DNA from: Mongoliitalea lutea
Lineage (GTDB): Bacteria > Bacteroidota > Bacteroidia > Cytophagales > Cyclobacteriaceae
Assembly: GCF_014652135.1 (NCBI RefSeq)
Contig: NZ_BMYF01000018.1
Span: 1-64,000 of the forward strand
DNA length: 64,000 bases
Direction of reading: 5' to 3'
Below, piece by piece: positions 16,284 through 24,741 of this stretch (position 1 is the first letter of the stretch; the number at the start of each line of letters is the position of its first letter). The translations under genes were made by a program, and so were the position numbers. The notes beneath the pieces were generated by a model that was given only the letters and a program-made list of their open reading frames with translations, was not told where the DNA came from and did not search any database.

Positions 16284-16874
16284 ATGTTTGATCTCAAGCA
16301 GATTTTCTCTGTGACGCTGATTTTATTTTCTGTGATTGATATTTTGGGTTCTGTGCCTATCATCATCAATTTGAGAAAAAAAGTAGGTCATATACAGTCT
16401 AGTAAAGCTACCTTGGCTGCTGGGTTTTTGATGTTACTGTTTCTCTTCGTTGGAAAGTCTATTTTGAGCCTTTTTGGCATAGGAGTGGAGGATTTTGCCA
16501 TTGCAGGAGCCTTGATCATTTTTGCTTTGGGGGTGGAGATGATATTGGGTATTGAATTGTTTAAGCCTGACCCGGAAGCCTCGACCACTTCGGCATCCAT
16601 TGTCCCAATTGCTTTTCCCTTGATTGCGGGGGCAGGAACCCTCACTACCATCCTGACTTTAAAGGCAGAATTTACCCAAGCCAATATTGCTGTGGGAATC
16701 ATAATCAATTTAGCGATTGTCTATGCAGTATTGAAAAGTACGAATTGGCTGGAGCGAAAATTAGGAAAGACGGGGTTGGATGTATTAAGAAGAATTTTCG
16801 GGATTATCCTCTTGTCGATTGCGGTCAAGATATTCAAGACAGCATTGATGTCTGGTGATATGGTGGCAGTTTAG
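16284..16874 (+). CDS. MarC-family integral membrane protein
   Basis: 196 residues with six hydrophobic helices. Seen: the start FDLKQIFSVTLILFSVIDILGSVP, a hallmark of MarC/UPF0056, and the second repeat half PIAFPLIAGAGTLTTIL. Located in the inner membrane. The family was once linked to multiple antibiotic resistance but that link was not upheld; the function is unknown. Last gene of the aroQ-serC operon. Confidence 0.9.
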   Translation: MFDLKQIFSVTLILFSVIDILGSVPIIINLRKKVGHIQSSKATLAAGFLMLLFLFVGKSILSLFGIGVEDFAIAGALIIFALGVEMILGIELFKPDPEASTTSASIVPIAFPLIAGAGTLTTILTLKAEFTQANIAVGIIINLAIVYAVLKSTNWLERKLGKTGLDVLRRIFGIILLSIAVKIFKTALMSGDMVAV

Positions 16875-16918
16875 TTTATTAGGGATAACTGTCGCTTTGG
16901 AAGAAGAATAATTTTATT

Positions 16919-16970
16919 TACTCGATGTATTGAGTAAAATTACTCAGTATATTGAGTAAAATTTTTAAAA
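16919..16970. repeat. GAGTAA/TTACTC half-site array, downstream copy
   Basis: Alternating half-sites TTACTC-8-GAGTAA-2-TTACTC-8-GAGTAA. The stretch 16928-16970 matches 18279-18320 at 40 of 43 positions including one gap. It lies about 80 bases past the end of the minus-strand ATPase gene. Confidence 0.8.
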
Positions 16971-17022
16971 CATGTTTAAATAATTGGTAATTAGTAAGTT
17001 ATAGAAATATTTTTAAGCAATA

Positions 17023-17045
17023 AAAGCAACCTCAATGGTCGCTTT
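17023..17045. terminator. intrinsic terminator between marC and the ATPase gene
   Basis: Stem AAAGCAACC / GGTCGCTTT with a 5-base loop; seven T follow on the plus strand and a weaker TTTTA on the minus strand. The one imperfect pair becomes G-U on the minus-strand RNA. Confidence 0.55.
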
Positions 17046-17047
17046 TT

Positions 17048-18241
17048 TTAGAATAAATCAGTCATATCCAGCGCTAAAAACTCTTGCCAAGGAATTCCAT
17101 CGTTACCAATAACAAAAAGCTTATCAGGGGCAAACTTATCTTTGAAGGCATTCAGTCCAGTCAATTTTCCTGTGAGCCCTGATTTTACTTCTAGGCCAAT
17201 GAGTTTTTTTTGATATTCAACGACAAAGTCCACTTCATCATTCCCTTCTTTCCAATAATAGATGGATAATTTTTTGTTTCTAAAGCTTTGGTTCATCAGG
17301 TGAGCACCAACAGCGGATTCTACCCATCTTCCCCAGCTAATAGGGTCTTGACGGAGGTTTTCGTAGCTTTCATTGGATATTCCTGACATGATAGCAGTAT
17401 TGTGAACCTGGAATTTAGGGCTAGAAGCACGTTTTCGGATCATGTTTGGGCTGTATTTTTCAATGCCTCCCAGCAGGCCTGCATCATTTAGTAATTCTAG
17501 GTAATTGGCTAGTGTGGTCGTATTTCCTGCTTCGGTGAGTTGTCCCATGATTTTGGTAAAGCTCAAGATTTGCCCTGAATAGACGGAGCCTAATTCAAAG
17601 AGTCTTTTCATCAGAGCCGGCTTATCCACTCTTGTCAGCATCAGGATATCTTTAGAAATACTTGTTTCCAATAAGGAGTCCCGAAGATAGCTTTTCCAAC
17701 GATCCTCATCTTCTCGTAGTGTAATGGCACCGGGGTAGCCTCCAAACCATACGTATTCTTCCGCACTTAGTCCAAATGCCGTCTTCATCTCTGTTAAGGT
17801 CCAATGGCCCAAATAGGTGGCTTCAAATCTTCCAGCCAATGACTCTGTCAAGCCTTGTTGGAGCATGAGACGGGAGGAGCCCAAGAGGACAACTCTGATA
17901 TCCCGTTCTTCCAAGCTGTCTTTATCCCATTCAGCTTTGACCTGTTCACTCCAGTTATGGATTTTCTGAACCTCGTCAATGACCAGTAGAAGTGGCTTGT
18001 CTGTTTGTAGGGATTGCTGAAGCCTTGCTGCTTCCCATTGTTGATTGATCCATGCTTGGTCCCCCGCAGGTACGGCATCGGCTGCTACAAACTTTGAAGG
18101 ATAGTTGAGTTCCTTCATGACCTGCCTGACAAGGGTAGTTTTGCCCACTTGACGAGGTCCATAGATGACTTGGATGAACCTTCGAGGTTCATTGCCAAGT
18201 CTATGATGAATTACTTTTTTGTCCGAACGATAGAAGCTCAT
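17048..18241 (-). CDS. AAA+ ATPase with C-terminal DUF4143 nuclease-like domain
   Basis: 397 residues. N-terminal AAA_14 domain with Walker A GPRQVGKTT (about 30-38) and Walker B LLLVIDEVQK. A winged-helix-like middle follows (VYSGQILSFTKIMGQLTEA), then the DUF4143 part with EVDFVVEYQKKLIGLEVKSG, which resembles the E-D-ExK pattern of restriction-endonuclease folds. The family is widespread, often mobile between genomes, and of unknown function. It stands alone, opposite in strand to its neighbours, between two copies of a half-site repeat (16919-16970, 18279-18320), which suggests self-regulation or transfer as a unit. Confidence 0.88.
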   Translation of the reverse strand: MSFYRSDKKVIHHRLGNEPRRFIQVIYGPRQVGKTTLVRQVMKELNYPSKFVAADAVPAGDQAWINQQWEAARLQQSLQTDKPLLLVIDEVQKIHNWSEQVKAEWDKDSLEERDIRVVLLGSSRLMLQQGLTESLAGRFEATYLGHWTLTEMKTAFGLSAEEYVWFGGYPGAITLREDEDRWKSYLRDSLLETSISKDILMLTRVDKPALMKRLFELGSVYSGQILSFTKIMGQLTEAGNTTTLANYLELLNDAGLLGGIEKYSPNMIRKRASSPKFQVHNTAIMSGISNESYENLRQDPISWGRWVESAVGAHLMNQSFRNKKLSIYYWKEGNDEVDFVVEYQKKLIGLEVKSGLTGKLTGLNAFKDKFAPDKLFVIGNDGIPWQEFLALDMTDLF

Positions 18242-18278
18242 TTCGTTGAATAATAGCTACTTACAAATTTACGCGTTT

Positions 18279-18320
18279 TATTGAGTAAAATTACTCAATC
18301 TATTGAGTAAATTTTTAAAA
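18279..18320. repeat. GAGTAA/TTACTC half-site array, upstream copy
   Basis: Perfect palindrome ATTGAGTAAAATTACTCAAT at 18280-18299 plus a further GAGTAA half-site, 38-79 bases upstream of the ATPase start on the minus strand. This is where an operator would sit. Confidence 0.8.
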
Positions 18321-18412
18321 TTAAATACAAATCATTGAAAGTGAGATTGATATGAAACTATTTTTTGTTAATTTTTGAAGGAGGTCAAAGGTACTTTTAT
18401 TCTTTTGATTGT

Positions 18413-18420
18413 TAGCTTTG
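18413..18420 (+). promoter_or_regulatory. -7 box for rnhA-trmN6
   Basis: TAGCTTTG matches TAnnTTTG; no good -33 TTTG at the right distance was seen. About 57 bases ahead of the rnhA start. Confidence 0.4.
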
Positions 18421-18476
18421 CAAATCCTACCTCCTTACTTTGGGATATTATTCGTTTTTAAATGTTTTCTTTGTGC

Positions 18477-18935
18477 ATGATTTCAATTTTTACAGACGGA
18501 GCGGCCAAAGGCAATCCCGGACCTGGGGGTTATGGGGCAGTATTGTTGTACAAGCAACACCGCAAAGAGTTATCAGGAGGCTTTCGGATGACCACTAATA
18601 ATCGTATGGAGCTATTAGCTGTGATCAAAGCCTTGCAGGAACTGAAAGTTCACGGGATTCCTGTGACGATTTATTCTGATAGTAAGTATGTAGTGGATGC
18701 CATCGAAAAAGGTTGGCTGTGGGGTTGGCAGAAGAAAGGCTTTAAGGATAAAAAAAATCCAGACTTGTGGCGCGTGTATATTCCACTGCACGTCAAGTAT
18801 AAGCCCAAATTTGTCTGGGTGAAGGGTCATGCAGGGAATGCAGAGAATGAGCGCTGCGACCGATTGGCGGTAGAAGCTGCCGAAGGGACCAACTTACCGG
18901 CAGATATTGGCTACGAGCGTGCTGAAGATTTTTAA
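18477..18935 (+). CDS. rnhA: ribonuclease HI
   Basis: 152 residues from the ATG at 18477, which places the first strand ISIFTDGAAKGNPGPGG at the N-terminus as in the family; an ATG 15 bases earlier is less likely. Catalytic carboxylates D7, E45 (NNRMELLAVI), D68 (IYSDSKYV) and D128 are all present, with the basic protrusion GWLWGWQKKGFKDKKN. Degrades the RNA of RNA-DNA hybrids with Mg2+. The stop shares a base with the next start (TAATG), so the two genes are coupled. Confidence 0.95.
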   Translation: MISIFTDGAAKGNPGPGGYGAVLLYKQHRKELSGGFRMTTNNRMELLAVIKALQELKVHGIPVTIYSDSKYVVDAIEKGWLWGWQKKGFKDKKNPDLWRVYIPLHVKYKPKFVWVKGHAGNAENERCDRLAVEAAEGTNLPADIGYERAEDF

Positions 18936-19666
18936 TGGGCTCAACCATGCGTAAAGGATATTTTCAGTTTAAGCAATTTGGGGTGAAGCATGAAAAATCT
19001 GCCATGAAAGTATCTACCGATGCTGTAGTGCTGGGGGCTTTGGCTGGCTATGAATCCAGCTATGCAACAATTTTTGAAGTTGGCTTGGGTACAGGAGTGA
19101 TTTCATTGATGCTGGCTCAGCGGTTTCCGCAAAGTAAGATTACAGGAGTTGAAATTGATCAAGAAGCTTTTGAAGAGGCTTGTCAGAATGCCAAAGAAAG
19201 TCCTTTTAAATCACGTTTGGATTTTTTACATACTTCGTTTCAAGAGTTTTTATTAGGTGCAAATGAAGGAACTGTAGATTTACTAGTCAGTAATCCGCCT
19301 TATTACCCCGATCATTTGAAGTCAAGCGATCGTAAACGAAATCTTGCTCTTCATACAGATGCCCTGAGTTTTGAGGAATTAGTATCAGGAGCTAATTATC
19401 TCTTACGTGAGCAGGGAGAGTTTTGGGTGATTTTGCCTGAGCGGCAGATGTTGGATTTGATTGCTAGATCAAAGGCTTATGGGTTCCAGCTTTTTGCACA
19501 CGTGATTTTGAAAGATAGAAAGGATAAACCTGTACTTCGGTCGATTTGTGGGTTTTCAAAAAAGGAAAGAATTTTTTTTCAGAATGAAATTATTATTCGG
19601 GATAATTTAGGAGAATTTAATTCTGATTATGCTTCCTTATTGAAGGAATTTTTGCTGATTTTTTGA
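18935..19666 (+). CDS. trmN6: tRNA1(Val) (adenine-37-N6)-methyltransferase-like
   Basis: 243 residues. Rossmann methyltransferase with the SAM loop FEVGLGTGVISLMLAQRF and the N6-adenine motif NPPYYPDHLKSS, characteristic of the TrmN6/YfiC group, and an opening FQFKQFGVKHEKSAMKVSTDA that matches the same group. A second start at 18947 (MRKGYF) is equally consistent with the family. Expected to methylate A37 of one valine tRNA in the cytosol. Coupled to rnhA. Confidence 0.88.
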   Translation: MGSTMRKGYFQFKQFGVKHEKSAMKVSTDAVVLGALAGYESSYATIFEVGLGTGVISLMLAQRFPQSKITGVEIDQEAFEEACQNAKESPFKSRLDFLHTSFQEFLLGANEGTVDLLVSNPPYYPDHLKSSDRKRNLALHTDALSFEELVSGANYLLREQGEFWVILPERQMLDLIARSKAYGFQLFAHVILKDRKDKPVLRSICGFSKKERIFFQNEIIIRDNLGEFNSDYASLLKEFLLIF

Positions 19667-19758
19667 GATTGCGTTAATTAAACGGTAAGCACTGATTTTT
19701 GTTGTTTCATTTAAAAAAATATTCGTTTATTTTTAGCCCTGCATTTAATACGATTGTG

Positions 19759-21228
19759 ATGAAAAAGTACAAGTTTGGCTTACTTTCACTCCTGATTTTC
19801 ATTTTTGGTATTTTTATCTCTTGTGAAGAAGCTGAAGATTTTACGACCTCCCTAGCCACAGAAGACGTGCTTTACCTGAGTGGTGAACGTGTGCGATTAT
19901 TAGGGAGAATATTGACTACTCAAGCAGTCAATGCGACAGATCACGGATTCTACATTGCTACCAATGAAAGTTTTACCCAACCTTTGATTATTTCTTTGGG
20001 ACAACGTACGAATCCAGGTAGGTTTATAGGTGAAGCATCGGGATTACAAGTGGATCAGCGGTACTTTGTCAAGTCATTCCTTGCTTTGGAGGGAGAGATG
20101 CTGTTTGGGAATATCATAGAATTAAACACACTTACTCCTGCTGCTACAGGATTACAGCCCAATAATGGGAGATTTGGGGAGATCATTAATATTTTGGGGA
20201 GAAATTTCACCGCTGATACGCGTGTTTTTTTTGGAAATACAGAAGGTCAAGTCGTAGGAATAGATTTTGAATCCCGGATTCGTGTTCGGATACCGGTAGC
20301 AGAGGCTCCAGTAGTGACGATCCGTGTTGTCAGTCAAGGGAGGGAAATGGTAGTATCGGAAGTATTTGAATATACTACCGGGACATACAGGAAAATCAGT
20401 GACTTTCCTGGTTCACAGCGGTTTTTTAACAATGTGTTTCTTCAAAGCGGAAAGGACTTTTATGTTGGTCTTGGCACTGAGCGTGGATTAAGTTTCAACT
20501 CACAGTTTTGGAAATTTGATGTTTTGGCCCAACAGTGGCAACAAGTTCCATTTGAAGGTACACCGCTTAGATTTGCTTTTAATTCTACGCAGTACTTTGG
20601 TTCTGGGTCAGTGTTACTAGATAGATTTCCTTTTTTTCTGGTTCCAGATTTTTGGAAGCTAGAGTCGGATGGTTCATTTACCCGGCTTCCTGACCTACCT
20701 TTTGTAGAAGCAAATGCCTTAGCTTATGAATTGGATGGCCAACTATATGTGGCGGGAGGAGAGAATGGCTTTGGTAGAGAAACTTATCGGTATAGCCCAG
20801 CTACAGGTAATTGGATGAGGGTAAATAACACTCCGTTTAGGGTTACCAGAGCTACTATATCGTTTGTTTACGAAGGTAAAATTTATATCCTGAACCCTGA
20901 GACCCGTGAATTATTTGCTTACACTCCAAGTACGGATACTTGGTCTTTTGTGACTAATTACCCTGGACAGCCTGGAGGCACAGGTGGTTTCGGGTTAGTA
21001 GTTGATGGTAGAGCTTATATAGGAATGGAGTTTCGATCCAACCGTATTTGGGAGCTCAACTTGAGTAATATGAATTGGGCATTGAAAAATGATTTTCCTG
21101 GCATTATTCAGGCTAGCAATGCGGGTGTATTTCTTCATGATGGTCTTATTTACTTTCTAAGAAGTGCTGATTTACAGTTGCAAGGCCCCATGGAAATGTG
21201 GGAGTTTGACCCAAAAGGATTTAATTGA
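19759..21228 (+). CDS. IPT/TIG and kelch-repeat lipoprotein
   Basis: 489 residues from the ATG at 19759, where MKKYKFGLLSLLIFIFG begins a lipoprotein signal ending at Cys (FISC). After a beta-sandwich region comes an IPT/TIG domain (about 115-205, INILGRNFTADTRVFFG), then several kelch motifs (ALAYELDGQLYVAGGENGFG, VVDGRAYIGMEF). These build a beta-propeller at the cell surface. The gene starts an operon with a TonB-dependent receptor (13-base gap) and a DUF4249 lipoprotein, so it probably helps capture the same unknown ligand. The 20-codon extension to the start at 19699 would precede the signal and is unlikely. Confidence 0.82.
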   Translation: MKKYKFGLLSLLIFIFGIFISCEEAEDFTTSLATEDVLYLSGERVRLLGRILTTQAVNATDHGFYIATNESFTQPLIISLGQRTNPGRFIGEASGLQVDQRYFVKSFLALEGEMLFGNIIELNTLTPAATGLQPNNGRFGEIINILGRNFTADTRVFFGNTEGQVVGIDFESRIRVRIPVAEAPVVTIRVVSQGREMVVSEVFEYTTGTYRKISDFPGSQRFFNNVFLQSGKDFYVGLGTERGLSFNSQFWKFDVLAQQWQQVPFEGTPLRFAFNSTQYFGSGSVLLDRFPFFLVPDFWKLESDGSFTRLPDLPFVEANALAYELDGQLYVAGGENGFGRETYRYSPATGNWMRVNNTPFRVTRATISFVYEGKIYILNPETRELFAYTPSTDTWSFVTNYPGQPGGTGGFGLVVDGRAYIGMEFRSNRIWELNLSNMNWALKNDFPGIIQASNAGVFLHDGLIYFLRSADLQLQGPMEMWEFDPKGFN

Positions 21229-21240
21229 TAAGCATTTACT

Positions 21241-23649
21241 ATGAAGAAATTTTTACTTGTAATTGGTTTACTACTCTTCATCATCCCAGGAGTGGTGCTT
21301 GCTCAGCAAAAGGCCACCGTTGTAGGAAGAGACATTGGTGAGTTAAAAAATATACGGATTAGCGGCCGTTTGATTGATCAGATATCGGGAGAACCATTGG
21401 TTGGTGCCACTGTTACTATTCGTGAATTGAATAAAACAGAGGTGACCAATACTAATGGAAGCTTTTTTCTGGTTTTAGATCGGGCAGAATATACCTTGGA
21501 GTTTAGATATGTGGGCTACGAGACTATTATTTATCCTATTATAGCTGTTGGAGAGGGCAGGATCAGTTTGACCATGATCCAGGAAGATTTCACCCTTGAT
21601 GATGTGGTGATTTTTGGAAGGGATCCAGAGAAAAACTTGCGCAGTACGGAAATGGGTGCCATCAGCATCAATATGAATACGCTTAAGGAGCTCCCACCAT
21701 TTTTAGGGGAAGTAGATATTATCCGTTCCATTGCGACTTTGCCAGGGGTGTCTCAAGTAGGGGAGGCTTCTTCTGGATTGAATGTCAGGGGTGGAGGTGC
21801 AGACCAAAACCTCATCATGTTTGCAGGTGCACCGATCTACAATCCTTCCCACTTATTTGGTCTATTTACTGCATTCAATCCAGATGTGGTCAATGATTTC
21901 ACCTTGTATAAGGCGATCATTCCAACAAGGTATGGTGGAAGAGGTTCGTCTATTCTTGATATTACGCCTAAATCAGGCAGTTTGGACACCTGGGGGGGAG
22001 ATATGATGGCAGGATCTGTATCTGGTAAGCTATCAATAAATGGTCCCGTGGTTAAAGATAAAATTTCTGCGAAAGTTGGTTTTAGAGGATCTTATATTAA
22101 CTGGTTACTTAACTCATTAAATAATCCTGAATTGCGTACCAGTCAGGCTAATTTCAATGATGTGAATGGTATTTTGTATGGAGAAATCAATGAAAACCAT
22201 AACATCACCTACAGTTTTTATCGCAGTTATGATGATTTTGCATTGGCCTCAGATACAACTATTTCTTGGACCAATCTCAGTCATTCTATTCGTTATAATG
22301 GGAAGCTTTCTGAAAAGTTTTTTGTGGATGCTATTGGGTTTTATACCTTCTATGATTTTAGCATTTTCAACCGCTCAGGGATCAATAATTTTGATTTGAA
22401 GTCAGGTATCGAAGATGTTGGTGCTCGATTGAATTTCACTTACAATCTCGGGGATAGGAATAAATTATTTTTCGGAGCTGATACTAAAAATATTACCATC
22501 AACCCAGGAGAGTTGATTCCAGGAACCAATGAAAATGGGGAGATGAGCGTCCTGCCTCAGCTGGTGCAGCCTGAGTTTGCTAGAGAATCCGGGGTATATT
22601 TTCAACATGATTTTGAAATAGGAGAAAAACTCGGTTTCTCATATGGCTTGCGCTATGATTCGTATCAGTATTTTGGTCCACGTACAGTTCGCTCCTATGC
22701 CCCCAACCTTCCCATCAACTCAGCAAATGTAATTGGAGAACGTACGTATGCAGATGGAGAGGTCATTCAGTCCTATGATGGCTTCGGGCCAAGGGCCTCC
22801 TTTCGATATTCGATCAACTCCAAAACATCGATCAAAGGCGGTTACAATAAAATGTATCAATTCATCCATTTGATTTCCAATACCGCCACTATTGCACCTA
22901 CGGATGTGTGGAAGTTGAGTGATGAATTTATCCGTCCACAAATCGTCGATCAATATTCTTTGGGATTATATAAAAATTTCAAAGGAAATATTTTTGAGAC
23001 CTCTTTTGAAGTTTATTATAAAGACATTCAAAATGTAGTGGACTATAAAGACGGTGCACGCTTACTCCTTCAAAATAACCTAGAGACGGAAATTATCCCT
23101 GGAGTAGGTCAGGCATACGGTGTAGAAATGTATGTCAAAAAGAACTTGGGGAGATTGACTGGTTGGCTTAGTTACACGTATTCGAGAGCCTTGAGAAGGG
23201 TACTTACACCATTTGAAGAAGAGATTATCAATGACGGGAATTGGTTTCCTGCCAATTTTGACAAGCCTCATGATTTGACATTGATTGGAAACTATAAATT
23301 GGCTTCCAATGTCTCATTATCTGGTACCTTCTTCTACAGTACCGGAAGGCCTGTTTCTTTTCCTGAGGCAAAATTTGATTTTGCAGGTAATTCTTTAGCG
23401 TTCTTTAGAGACAGAAACTTGCAGAGAATACCTGATTTTCACCGTCTGGATTTGTCCTTAAACTTTCAATTGAAGGGGAAAGGAAAGTTTTATGAAGGAG
23501 ATTGGACATTTGCTGTAATGAATGTCTATGGTAGAAAAAACCCATTCTCTATATTCTTTGCTGACCAGGCAGGTTCACCTCCTCAAGCTTATAGATTAGC
23601 TATTTTGGGTGTTCCTTTACCTACTTTAAGTTATTCCCTTAAATTCTGA
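21241..23649 (+). CDS. TonB-dependent outer-membrane receptor with CarbopepD_reg domain
   Basis: 802 residues. Signal peptide (1-21, VVLAQQ), carboxypeptidase-regulatory-like beta-sandwich (about 38-120, GRLIDQISGEPLVGATVTI), plug domain (about 140-240, VRGGGADQNLIMFAGAPIYNP), then a 22-strand-type barrel to the end YSLKF. This class (smaller than SusC) imports ligands through the outer membrane using ExbBD-TonB energy. The next gene overlaps by one base (TGATG). With DUF4249 it forms a pair frequent in Bacteroidota whose substrate is generally not known. A G7 run at 21992-21998 lies in frame inside the barrel. Confidence 0.92.
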   Translation: MKKFLLVIGLLLFIIPGVVLAQQKATVVGRDIGELKNIRISGRLIDQISGEPLVGATVTIRELNKTEVTNTNGSFFLVLDRAEYTLEFRYVGYETIIYPIIAVGEGRISLTMIQEDFTLDDVVIFGRDPEKNLRSTEMGAISINMNTLKELPPFLGEVDIIRSIATLPGVSQVGEASSGLNVRGGGADQNLIMFAGAPIYNPSHLFGLFTAFNPDVVNDFTLYKAIIPTRYGGRGSSILDITPKSGSLDTWGGDMMAGSVSGKLSINGPVVKDKISAKVGFRGSYINWLLNSLNNPELRTSQANFNDVNGILYGEINENHNITYSFYRSYDDFALASDTTISWTNLSHSIRYNGKLSEKFFVDAIGFYTFYDFSIFNRSGINNFDLKSGIEDVGARLNFTYNLGDRNKLFFGADTKNITINPGELIPGTNENGEMSVLPQLVQPEFARESGVYFQHDFEIGEKLGFSYGLRYDSYQYFGPRTVRSYAPNLPINSANVIGERTYADGEVIQSYDGFGPRASFRYSINSKTSIKGGYNKMYQFIHLISNTATIAPTDVWKLSDEFIRPQIVDQYSLGLYKNFKGNIFETSFEVYYKDIQNVVDYKDGARLLLQNNLETEIIPGVGQAYGVEMYVKKNLGRLTGWLSYTYSRALRRVLTPFEEEIINDGNWFPANFDKPHDLTLIGNYKLASNVSLSGTFFYSTGRPVSFPEAKFDFAGNSLAFFRDRNLQRIPDFHRLDLSLNFQLKGKGKFYEGDWTFAVMNVYGRKNPFSIFFADQAGSPPQAYRLAILGVPLPTLSYSLKF

Positions 23650-24722
23650 TGCGCATGTTCCAACGATTTATATTAGTAGCACTTATTTTATTGGTTTCAT
23701 CTTGTATCGATCCATACCGTATTTCTTTACCGGAAGGGCAGCGCTTATTGACTGTTGATGGATTTATCACAACAGATTTTGGTCCGCACAGGATTACTTT
23801 GACACGGTCAGATACTTATGGGAGTGTTTTTGAGGGATTGATTAGACCTGTTAGCCAGGCTACTGTTGCAGTTCGCGATAGTCAGGGTGAAGTGACGTTT
23901 TTGGTGGAAATGGAACCTGGAATATATGAGACGCCCCGCTCTTTTAGGGCAGAAGTAGGCCGCTCCTATATTTTACAGATTACACTTCAGGATGGAAAAG
24001 CATATACCTCTTTGCCAGAAACGGTTAATCCAGTACCTGCTATTGATTCTTTGAGCTATCGATCTGTTCAGATAGCAACGGATAGTAGAGTGGAAAACAG
24101 ATCTGGTGTTCAAATTCTTGCGTCTTTTCGGGACCCTGCCGATCAGACTAATTTCTATTATTGGAGAACTGTGCCAGGAACCTTTGTAGTGGTAGCGAAT
24201 CCTGAGCTACATACCTTTCCTCCAGATCATCCCACTAATCCTCGAGGCCCCAATCCCAAAGATTGCTGTGCCACCTGTTTTCTTGTGGATCCTAGTAGAA
24301 TCACAGGCTTTTCTATAGCTTCGGATGAAGACTTCAATGGCTTATCCAATAGGCTTCCAGTGGCATTTATTGAGGACAATGGATTGCGATTTAAACGAAC
24401 ATATCGTGCCCAAATCCAGCAATTAGGCATCTCTGCACAGGCACACCGGTTTTTAAGACTAGTGGAACAACAAGTTTCTCTAACTGGGAGTGTTTTTGAT
24501 CAACCTCCAGCTAATATCCGTGGAAATATGATTAGTTTATCTGACCCCGATGAAACTGTCTTGGGCTATTTTATAGCAGCTTCTGTGGATACCAAGCAGA
24601 TTTATATTGAGAACGAGCGCTTACAGTTTTTACAAACACCGAGAATCATACCAGATGATTGCCGTACTGTGCCAGGTGCAGTAGTAGATCCACCAGCAGA
24701 TTGGAATCCGCCAAGAAATTAA
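23649..24722 (+). CDS. DUF4249 lipoprotein
   Basis: 357 residues. Signal with lipobox ending at Cys (LLVSSCIDPY), followed by the family start RISLPEGQRLLTVDGFITTD and Ig-like strands (ITLTRSDTYGS, YILQITLQDGKAYTS). A Cys-rich loop (KDCCATCF) near residue 200 is typical of DUF4249. Members are found next to TonB receptors of the preceding type and are presumed surface partners in uptake. Function of the family unknown. Terminal gene of the operon. Confidence 0.88.
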   Translation: MRMFQRFILVALILLVSSCIDPYRISLPEGQRLLTVDGFITTDFGPHRITLTRSDTYGSVFEGLIRPVSQATVAVRDSQGEVTFLVEMEPGIYETPRSFRAEVGRSYILQITLQDGKAYTSLPETVNPVPAIDSLSYRSVQIATDSRVENRSGVQILASFRDPADQTNFYYWRTVPGTFVVVANPELHTFPPDHPTNPRGPNPKDCCATCFLVDPSRITGFSIASDEDFNGLSNRLPVAFIEDNGLRFKRTYRAQIQQLGISAQAHRFLRLVEQQVSLTGSVFDQPPANIRGNMISLSDPDETVLGYFIAASVDTKQIYIENERLQFLQTPRIIPDDCRTVPGAVVDPPADWNPPRN

Positions 24723-24741
24723 GTGGAGCACTCACGTTGAG

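Noticed and set aside
21992-21998. G7 run in the TonB receptor gene as a phase switch
   Set aside because: The gene is fully in frame and the run is only seven long, in the middle of the barrel; no alternative frame product.
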